Part shown: piece after piece, positions 1 through 5,152 of the stretch
How the letters are laid out: each line of letters starts with the position of its first letter
Position numbering within the stretch: position 1 is the stretch's first letter
Assembly: GCA_023251855.1 (NCBI GenBank)
Contig: JAHEYA010000222.1
Span: forward strand, 1-5,152
Direction of reading: 5' to 3'
DNA from: Bacteroidota bacterium
Lineage (GTDB): Bacteria > Bacteroidota > Bacteroidia > 2-12-FULL-35-15
DNA: 5,152 nucleotides
The notes under the pieces: model-generated
What the model saw: only the letters and a program-made list of their open reading frames with translations
What the model was told of the DNA's origin: nothing
Databases searched by the model: none
Program-made: the position numbers and the translations under genes

Positions 1-1347
1 TATGTGAGGTCTTTAGAAAATCAATTGAAATCAGCGAAAATAAATATTGAAATTGGGAACAAAGAGGGAGTAGCAGTTTGTTATACCAATGTTGGTAATG
101 TTTACATGAAACAAAAAAAATATGAAGAGTCTTTTCATTATCTGAACCAATCATTAAACATGAATAAATCCCTTGGATATAAGGTAGGTATGAGAGATGC
201 ATATGCATCCTTATCCGATCTGTTTGATGCAAAAGGTGATTATAAGCAGGCTTTTAACTATCACAAACGATTTTCTGAAATAAAGGACACCCTGCTTAAT
301 GAGCAGTCGGGCAAACAAATGGCCGAAATGAATACAAAGTATGACAGTGAAAAAAAGGATAAAGAATTAATAAAAAAAGATGCAGAAATAAATAAACAGC
401 TTGCCGAAACCGAAAAACAAAATCTTCAGCGAAACGCATTCATTGTTGGATTTTTATTGGTATTAGTACTTGCATTTTTAATTTATAGGGGTTATCGTGA
501 GAAGAAAAATACAAATGTATTATTAGAAGAAAAAAATATACTTATTGAAAAGCAAAAACAATTGGTAGAGGAGAAAAATTTAAGAATTACTGAAAGTATC
601 AATTATGCAAAACGTATTCAGCAGGCTATTTTACCAGCTGAAACATTAATAAAATTATTTCTTCCCGAATCATTTATTTTTTTTAGACCTAAAGATATTG
701 TGAGTGGAGATTTTTATTGGTTCACCGAAAAAAAGGAAAAACTTATTCTTGTTGTGGCTGATTGTACCGGACATGGTGTACCGGGAGCATTTATGAGTAT
801 GATTGGAAATACATTGTTGAATGAAATTATAAATGTGAAAAATATTTCACAACCAAAAGAAATTCTTAATCAGATGAATATTGGAATCGTTACTCTTCTT
901 CATCAAAATGCTAATGATTCAAATACTCAGGATGATGGAATGGATATTAGTGTGATTGCTATAGACAAGACCTATAAGGAAGTGGAATTTGCGGGTGCAA
1001 ATCATTTTTCTTATTTGATTAAAAATTCTCAATTAGAAACAATAGATGGTGATGTTTTTTCAATTGGTGGAATGTTCGGCAAAAAGGATTTGAATTTTAC
1101 CAGTCGAAAAATAAAAATTGAAAAAGGAGATAATTTTTATTTATTCACCGATGGCTTTATAGATCAGTTTGGCGGTGAAAATAACAAAAAATATTCTTCG
1201 GCAAAATTCGGTAAACTACTTCAAAATATGGAGGAACAAGGTACTGAGGTACAAAAAAATAACCTGGCTAATGAATTTGATTCCTGGAAAGGAAATAATA
1301 AACAATTGGATGATGTGTTGGTGGTGGGAATAAAGTTTTTAAGTTGA
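1..1347 (+). CDS. TPR-sensor SpoIIE/PP2C-type Ser/Thr phosphatase, SiaA/RsbU-like (5' end outside the window)
   Basis: The gene is partial: the frame is open to base 1, and the visible protein starts inside a TPR that aligns with about residue 262 of the downstream paralogue, so the signal peptide and most TPRs lie outside. The GTG at 4 is not a credible start. Counting residues from base 4: two TPR units of 40-residue type (27-66, and 67 to about 96), a charged coiled segment (97-142), one membrane helix (144-161), a cytoplasmic coil ending in YAKRIQQAILP (201-211), and a SpoIIE/PP2C domain (about 220-447). The metal-binding signatures look complete: SGDFYW (D236), ADCTGHGVPGA (D253), GMD (D314), FTDG (D383) and LDD (D436, D437). 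It should therefore be an active metal-dependent phosphatase gated by a periplasmic sensor. The likely substrate is the SiaC homologue encoded at 3481-3852; this is inferred from context. The stop lies 22 bases before the next gene, which suggests co-transcription. An RsbU-like role on an STAS protein is the main alternative. Confidence 0.9.
   Translation, partial: YVRSLENQLKSAKINIEIGNKEGVAVCYTNVGNVYMKQKKYEESFHYLNQSLNMNKSLGYKVGMRDAYASLSDLFDAKGDYKQAFNYHKRFSEIKDTLLNEQSGKQMAEMNTKYDSEKKDKELIKKDAEINKQLAETEKQNLQRNAFIVGFLLVLVLAFLIYRGYREKKNTNVLLEEKNILIEKQKQLVEEKNLRITESINYAKRIQQAILPAETLIKLFLPESFIFFRPKDIVSGDFYWFTEKKEKLILVVADCTGHGVPGAFMSMIGNTLLNEIINVKNISQPKEILNQMNIGIVTLLHQNANDSNTQDDGMDISVIAIDKTYKEVEFAGANHFSYLIKNSQLETIDGDVFSIGGMFGKKDLNFTSRKIKIEKGDNFYLFTDGFIDQFGGENNKKYSSAKFGKLLQNMEEQGTEVQKNNLANEFDSWKGNNKQLDDVLVVGIKFLS
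337..381 (+). repeat. 45-bp perfect direct repeat, copy 1 (juxtamembrane coding region)
   Basis: These 45 bases match 2483-2527 with no mismatch, including synonymous positions. They encode KYDSEKKDKELIKKD, just before the membrane helix of the first phosphatase. The surrounding sequence is similar but diverged. Confidence 0.9.
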
Positions 1348-1369
1348 TCTAGTTTTATAAAATTTGATT

Positions 1370-3484
1370 GTGAAAAAATTTCAGAACTACTTTTTGTCTT
1401 GCTTCTTGGTTCTTATATCTTGCTCTTTACTGGCGCAGCAATATAAAATAGATTCTCTTATTACTGTTTTAAAAACTTCAAAACAAGATACCTCAAGGAT
1501 AAATACCCTTCTTCAACTAAGCAGGCATTATTCAAATACCGGTTCTAATGAACCTGCCAGACAGTACGCCCAACAGGCGTTACAGGAGAGTGAAAAATTA
1601 AACTATAAAAAAGGTTTAGCGGGCGCTTATAATAATATTGGTGTTGTTTATTGGAACAAAGGTGATTTTGAGATGGCTAAAGATTTTTTTTCTAAAGCTT
1701 TAAATACCTATGAAGAAATTGGAAATAAAACCGGGATAGCAAATGCTATTAATAATATTGGACTAATCTACTGGACGCAGGGTAATTTTGAAATAGCGTT
1801 GAACCACCTTTTAAGATCATTAAAAATTTGGGAAGAAATTGGTGATAAGGGTGGAATTGGTATGTCTTACCTCAATTTAGGAAATATTTATATGAATCAA
1901 AGTAATTATGATAAGGCATTAGAGTTTTATTCCAAATCATTATTGATCAATAAAGAAACAGGGAACAAGGCTCTGGAAGCTACTAATTACAACAATATTG
2001 GGATTATATACGAGTACAAAGGTAATTTGGAAAAAACATTAGAGAACCAGTTAAAAGCTTTAAAAATCAGGGAAGAGATCAATGATAAAAAGGGAGTAGC
2101 AATGTCTTACAACAATATTGGACTTGTTTATTATGAACAAGGTAAATACAAAAATGCTTTGGAGAGTCAGATGAAAGCTCAAAAAATAAATATGGCAATC
2201 GGCAATAAACAGGGATTAGCAGTATCGTATTCAAATATTGGAAATATTTATTTTAAGGAAAAAAAATACGATGATGCAGTACATTATAATATCCTTTCAT
2301 TAAATTTATGTAAGTCCATCGGCTTTAAACTCGGTGTAAGAGATGCATTCATTGCTTTATATGATTTATATGAGGAAACAGGAGATTACAAGCAGGCTTA
2401 CAATTATCATAAGCTATATACTGAGATTAAAGATACTCTGTATAATGAACAGTCCAGCAAACAAATGACTGAAATGAATACGAAGTATGACAGTGAAAAA
2501 AAGGATAAAGAATTAATAAAAAAAGATATAGAAATAACCAAACAACAAGCAGAAACAGAAAAGAAAAATCTTCAGCGAAATGCCTTTATTGTGGGCTTTG
2601 CTTTGGTATTGATTCTTGCATTTTTTATTTTCAGAGGTTATCGTCAAAAAAAATATGCCAATAAATTATTGGAGGGAAAAAATCTACTTATTGAAAACCA
2701 GAAACTTTTAGTTGAAGAAAAAACAATAAAAATTACTGATAGTATAAATTATGCAAAGCGTATTCAACAGGCTATTCTGCCTACAAATGAAGTGATCAAA
2801 TCTGTTCTGCCCGAATCATTCGTTTTTTTTCAACCCAAAGATATTGTAAGTGGTGATTTTTATTGGATGCATACTATTAATGATCATGAGGTATTGCTTG
2901 CTGCTGCTGATTGTACCGGACATGGTGTTCCGGGAGCTTTGATGAGTATGATGGGATATAATTTGTTGGAACAAGTTGTAAAAGAGCATCTCATAGATCA
3001 ACCTGCAAAAGTACTTGATGAATTAAGCAAATTAATTATTGAATCTTTAAAACAGACCAATAGCTTAGGTTCTAACAAAGAAGGCATGGATATAGCACTA
3101 TGTAAGATCAATTTTAAAAATTACGAATTGCAATATGCCGGTGCGCACAACTCACTTTATTTGATCAGAAATGCGGAATTATTAGAAACAAAAGCTGATC
3201 GCAGATCTCTTGGGATCACTATGTCTAATGCTTCTCCGTTCTCAAATCATAAAGTAAAATTAGAAAAGGGTGATTGTCTTTATGTTTTTTCGGATGGTTA
3301 TGTAGACCAGTTTGGTGGAAGTAAAAATGAAAAATTCTATTATCAGCCTTTTCAAGAATTACTCAAAAAAATTCATCTACAACCTATGGAGGAGCAAAGA
3401 AAAGTATTAGAAAAGGTAATGTCTGAATGGAAAGGAAGCAGAGAGCAAATTGATGATCTTTTGGTGATCGGAATACGTATTTAA
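1370..3484 (+). CDS. TPR-sensor SpoIIE/PP2C-type Ser/Thr phosphatase, SiaA/RsbU-like, complete (704 aa)
   Basis: A GTG start at 1370 is preferred over the in-frame TTG at 1364 because it gives a classical signal peptide beginning MKKFQNYF, with a hydrophobic core and likely cleavage after SLLA (residue 22). No Shine-Dalgarno sequence is evident, which is usual for Bacteroidota. Domains, from the GTG: signal peptide 1-22; seven complete TPR units of exactly 40 residues plus a partial eighth (about 47-356); charged juxtamembrane coil (358-402); membrane helix 404-421; cytoplasmic coil ending in YAKRIQQAILP (461-471); SpoIIE/PP2C domain about 480-704. Catalytic motifs are intact: SGDFYW (D496), ADCTGHGVPGA (D514), GMD (D574), FSDG (D642) and IDD (D695, D696). 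The predicted topology has the TPRs in the periplasm and the phosphatase in the cytoplasm. It is closely related to the gene just upstream and follows it by 22 bases, so the two probably form one operon born of tandem duplication. The likely substrate is phospho-SiaC from the convergent operon, by analogy with SiaA; this is not shown by the sequence. Confidence 0.93.
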   Translation: MKKFQNYFLSCFLVLISCSLLAQQYKIDSLITVLKTSKQDTSRINTLLQLSRHYSNTGSNEPARQYAQQALQESEKLNYKKGLAGAYNNIGVVYWNKGDFEMAKDFFSKALNTYEEIGNKTGIANAINNIGLIYWTQGNFEIALNHLLRSLKIWEEIGDKGGIGMSYLNLGNIYMNQSNYDKALEFYSKSLLINKETGNKALEATNYNNIGIIYEYKGNLEKTLENQLKALKIREEINDKKGVAMSYNNIGLVYYEQGKYKNALESQMKAQKINMAIGNKQGLAVSYSNIGNIYFKEKKYDDAVHYNILSLNLCKSIGFKLGVRDAFIALYDLYEETGDYKQAYNYHKLYTEIKDTLYNEQSSKQMTEMNTKYDSEKKDKELIKKDIEITKQQAETEKKNLQRNAFIVGFALVLILAFFIFRGYRQKKYANKLLEGKNLLIENQKLLVEEKTIKITDSINYAKRIQQAILPTNEVIKSVLPESFVFFQPKDIVSGDFYWMHTINDHEVLLAAADCTGHGVPGALMSMMGYNLLEQVVKEHLIDQPAKVLDELSKLIIESLKQTNSLGSNKEGMDIALCKINFKNYELQYAGAHNSLYLIRNAELLETKADRRSLGITMSNASPFSNHKVKLEKGDCLYVFSDGYVDQFGGSKNEKFYYQPFQELLKKIHLQPMEEQRKVLEKVMSEWKGSREQIDDLLVIGIRI
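1508..2437 (+). repeat. Tandem 120-bp units encoding a 40-residue-period TPR array
   Basis: Seven complete in-frame units of exactly 120 bases and a shortened eighth encode TPR-like helical hairpins. A recurring core of the type YNNIG-(I/V)-(I/V)-Y recurs every 40 residues, and most units end in a variation of E-I-G-(N/D)-K-x-G. The DNA is also visibly repeated, for instance the string aataatattgg in units 2 and 3 and aacaatattgg in units 5 and 6. The 40-residue spacing, rather than the common 34, places the array with the longer TPR variants that bind peptides or proteins. No ligand can be predicted. Confidence 0.8.
2483..2527 (+). repeat. 45-bp perfect direct repeat, copy 2 (juxtamembrane coding region)
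   Basis: Second copy of the repeat at 337-381, in the same orientation, 2146 bases downstream, at the equivalent place in the second phosphatase. It marks the two genes as duplicates and is a potential site of homologous recombination that would fuse them into one chimeric gene. Confidence 0.9.
3481..3484. other. Overlapping stop codons of convergent genes (TTAA)
   Basis: The TAA of the second phosphatase (3482-3484, plus strand) and the TAA of siaC (3481-3483, minus strand) share the palindrome TTAA. The two operons therefore meet with a four-base tail-to-tail overlap and no intergenic DNA. I saw no GC-rich hairpin with a T-tract near the junction on either strand. Confidence 0.95.
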
Positions 3485-3852
3485 ACTTCAACCATATTAA
3501 ATTTCAAGCCCGTAAGCTTTGAGTAGCGCTCTCCTGATGAAAGCATATCACTATCCTCTTTGCTATAATACCATGAAATAATTACCTCGTTTTTTGTTGA
3601 AAGTTCTTGCAGCAATAAAAGAATTTTGAATATTTGTTTTGAACTGGAAGTATTAAAATATTCAAGTTTGAAATTAAAATTTGAAGTTTGATTTGGCGCT
3701 CCGGAATAATTTTTTATCCAATTAATAATTGGTTCAAAAAATCTTACAGCATCTTCAGGAAAACATCTGTCAGCTATTTCAAAAGTGCCAGAAACCGAAT
3801 CCATAAGCACTTTCGGTGTGTCACTTGTTGCTTTTATATGTAATGTTTCCAT
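3481..3852 (-). CDS. siaC: SiaC family (DUF1987) regulatory phosphoprotein, 123 aa
   Basis: A small cytoplasmic protein with no signal peptide or membrane segment, recognised as SiaC/DUF1987 over its full length. Family landmarks in order: IKATSDTPKVLMD at the N-terminus (6-18), DRCFPEDAVRFFEPIINWI (28-46, matching the family pattern R-x-x-P-E-x-A-x-x-F-x-x-P), LEYFNTSSSK (63-72), and WYYSKEDSDMLSSGE (94-108). Thr68 in FNTSSSK corresponds in motif and number to the residue of P. aeruginosa SiaC that SiaB phosphorylates and SiaA dephosphorylates. The expected role is the substrate and output switch of a partner-switching module, binding an effector only in one phosphorylation state. In Pseudomonas the effector is the diguanylate cyclase SiaD; none is visible here. 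The ATG at 3852 follows the kinase stop by 11 bases of A/T-rich sequence without a Shine-Dalgarno, so co-transcription and perhaps coupled translation are likely. The family call is firm; the downstream target is unknown. Confidence 0.9.
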   Translation of the reverse strand: METLHIKATSDTPKVLMDSVSGTFEIADRCFPEDAVRFFEPIINWIKNYSGAPNQTSNFNFKLEYFNTSSSKQIFKILLLLQELSTKNEVIISWYYSKEDSDMLSSGERYSKLTGLKFNMVEV

Positions 3853-3863
3853 AATCTATTTTT

Positions 3864-5000
3864 TTATTTTACTGAGGTTTTCACCTGGATTTCAAAAAAT
3901 GAATAATCACCTTCAGCAGGACTAAAATAATACGACAGATTATTTTTACTCTTCATTTTTATATCAAGAAAACCTAGTCCTGCACCCTTCTTATTCACAT
4001 CTTCTTCCTGCATAATGATTTTAGTAAAATGGTTTTCTAATTCATCAAAATCAGCATTGTTCACCTTGTCTAAGGCAGCACATAAAGGTGCAATTTTAGA
4101 ATTCAAAATTAAATTTCCGGTGGTAACAACATAATCCCCATCTTTTTCTCCAATTAACAAAATGCCTGATTTCCCATGTTTCCCTGTTTCAGGTTCATCT
4201 GCGTGTTTATAGATATTTTGACAAAGTTCAACAATAATATTGAAAATCTTTTTTCTTAAAGCAATATCCTCTTTGTTCCCGATATTTCCTTCAGTCATGG
4301 AGAGTATACTGATTAAATTTTCCTGAGTAAAATCAACTTGGTAAATGAGGTTCAGGTTTTTTTCTAAAATAAGGTTTTCTAATCCCTCTATCCATTTAAG
4401 TCGGTCTGTATTTATATCCTGAAAAGCAGGAACGGGTTCCGGTACAGATACTTTTATCTGAAAATAAAAATGAGAAAACTCGGGATCAATTTCTTTAAAA
4501 TCATATACTAATTTGTTCCCTGATTTCCTTGCCATTTCAATCAATCCCAACCCTGCACCTCCTTTGTCAGAAACTTCATTCTGAGAAAGCATTTCTTTAT
4601 GATACTCTTTTAAACTTTCTTTGTTAAGACTATTAACCTTACTTATCTTGGATTTTATGGAGTCAACATTTTTATTCTCAACAATATTTCCGGAAGTAAT
4701 AAAATAATCATTTTGTAAATGCTGTATAACAAAAAAACTGGATTTATCATTATTTTCTTTGTTTGGTACAGACTGATGCCTGGTAATATTTTGGAGGGAT
4801 TCAACCATTATAAAATACACCTTTTTTTTGGTAGCAGATGCCTCACTTTGATTTTCCATATTAGTCTCTGCAAGTGATAATATTTTACTTGTAAGATCAC
4901 TCGAAAATCCTCCACGATAAATATAGCTTAAACTATAGCGATTCATTTCGCGGTACAAAGTCTGGATAAATGAAGAATGGCGTTCCTGAGAAGGATTCAC
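3864..5000 (-). CDS. siaB: SiaB family (GHKL-type) protein kinase with two tandem SiaB domains, 378 aa
   Basis: SiaB proteins are usually a single domain of under 200 residues; this one carries two in series, joined by a proline-containing linker (about 185-196, VPEPVPAF). Counting from the GTG at 5000, domain 1 (about 10-184) has an N-box ESLQN (E67, N71), TSGN (102-105) and a glycine loop GAGLG (148-152). Domain 2 (about 202-378) has ELCQN (E258, N262), TTGN (293-296) and GAGLG (339-343). The motifs repeat at a constant 191-residue offset. Both copies look catalytically plausible. The expected activity is ATP-dependent phosphorylation of the SiaC homologue encoded 11 bases downstream, probably at Thr68. 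Start choice: a TTG at 5078 would place the likely promoter inside the gene; the ATG at 4946 would remove the first helix (FIQTLYREM), which has a counterpart in domain 2 (WIEGLENLI). The GTG at 5000 keeps the helix and leaves a short leader. The family call is strong; the start is less certain. Confidence 0.88.
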   Translation of the reverse strand: MNPSQERHSSFIQTLYREMNRYSLSYIYRGGFSSDLTSKILSLAETNMENQSEASATKKKVYFIMVESLQNITRHQSVPNKENNDKSSFFVIQHLQNDYFITSGNIVENKNVDSIKSKISKVNSLNKESLKEYHKEMLSQNEVSDKGGAGLGLIEMARKSGNKLVYDFKEIDPEFSHFYFQIKVSVPEPVPAFQDINTDRLKWIEGLENLILEKNLNLIYQVDFTQENLISILSMTEGNIGNKEDIALRKKIFNIIVELCQNIYKHADEPETGKHGKSGILLIGEKDGDYVVTTGNLILNSKIAPLCAALDKVNNADFDELENHFTKIIMQEEDVNKKGAGLGFLDIKMKSKNNLSYYFSPAEGDYSFFEIQVKTSVK

Positions 5001-5033
5001 GAATTTTTGTATTAAAATTAATTTAGCTAAATA

Positions 5034-5064
5034 CAAACTTATTAAATAAAATTTAATTGTACAG
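5034..5064 (-). promoter_or_regulatory. Probable Bacteroidota-type promoter for siaB-siaC
   Basis: Read on the minus strand, TAAGTTTG at 5041-5034 is an exact match to the Bacteroidota -7 element TAnnTTTG. A weak -33 candidate, CTG instead of TTG, sits 20 bases upstream at 5064-5062. Transcription would start near 5028, leaving a leader of roughly 25-30 bases before the GTG at 5000. In such AT-rich DNA a chance match is possible. Confidence 0.45.
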
Positions 5065-5105
5065 TTTGAATTAAACAAAAATGAATGTGAATTATTTTGT
5101 TAGAA

Positions 5106-5129
5106 ACTTTTTAAAATGTGATAAAAAGT
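5106..5129. repeat. 8-bp perfect inverted repeat upstream of the siaB-siaC promoter
   Basis: ACTTTTTA (5106-5113) and TAAAAAGT (5122-5129) are perfect inverted copies separated by 8 bases. On the plus strand a run of six T follows after two bases (5132-5137). With one G/C pair per arm, the hairpin would be weak. It might be a regulator-binding site about 40 bases upstream of the promoter, or a poor terminator for something beyond the window; chance is also possible. Confidence 0.35.
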
Positions 5130-5152
5130 GATTTTTTGAGATCTGTTTTTTC

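Noticed and set aside
4..6. GTG at base 4 as the start of the first phosphatase
   Set aside because: The frame is open to base 1 and alignment with the paralogue shows the protein begins far upstream, in the middle of a TPR array; starting here would also remove the signal peptide.
1351..1369. Possible internal promoter (TAAAATTTG) between the two phosphatase genes
   Set aside because: The spacing inside the element is one base too long for TAnnTTTG and the gap is only 22 bases, so co-transcription explains the layout better.
1370..1440. Lipoprotein signal (LISC) in the second phosphatase
   Set aside because: The Cys is within the hydrophobic core and is followed by SLLAQQ, a typical signal peptidase I site, which fits better.
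1508..2437. CRISPR-like or mobile repeat array
   Set aside because: The periodicity is in frame, with 120-bp coding units matching TPR structure and no separate spacers.
2816..3001. 61-residue minus-strand open frame inside the second phosphatase gene
   Set aside because: It lies wholly antisense to the conserved PP2C domain and has no recognisable domain; it is a shadow of the real gene.
3522..3536. Short imperfect palindrome (gagtagcgctctc) near the convergent junction as a terminator
   Set aside because: The arms are short and bulged, there is no T-tract on either side, and it lies within siaC coding sequence.

Overview
This AT-rich window looks like a chromosomal fragment of a Bacteroidota (Bacteroidetes) bacterium. 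The clues are the protein architecture (signal peptide, periplasmic TPR array, one membrane helix, then a cytoplasmic SpoIIE/PP2C phosphatase with the linker signature YAKRIQQAILP), the lack of clear Shine-Dalgarno sequences, and a TAnnTTTG-type promoter element. The species cannot be named from the sequence.

Layout: two tandem plus-strand genes encode paralogous TPR-SpoIIE phosphatases. The first (1-1347) is cut by the left edge of the window; the second (1370-3484) is complete. They converge on a minus-strand pair: a SiaC-type phosphoprotein (3481-3852) and, upstream of it in transcription, a SiaB-type GHKL kinase (3864-5000). The stop codons of the second phosphatase and of siaC overlap in one TTAA. 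The right end (5001-5152) is the AT-rich leader of the siaB-siaC operon, with a likely promoter at 5034-5064 and a small inverted repeat at 5106-5129.

Reading: the four genes look like a threonine-phosphorylation partner switch of the SiaA/SiaB/SiaC kind known from Pseudomonas aeruginosa. There SiaB phosphorylates SiaC, the membrane PP2C SiaA dephosphorylates it, and the phosphorylation state decides whether SiaC activates the diguanylate cyclase SiaD. Three things differ here. The phosphatase sensor is a periplasmic TPR array and is present in two tandem copies. The kinase is a fusion of two complete SiaB domains in one polypeptide. No SiaD-like output gene is in the window. The SiaC homologue keeps the phospho-acceptor motif FNTSSSK, with Thr at position 68. 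The individual families are known; the doubled-phosphatase, doubled-kinase, single-substrate arrangement is the most distinctive feature of the window.
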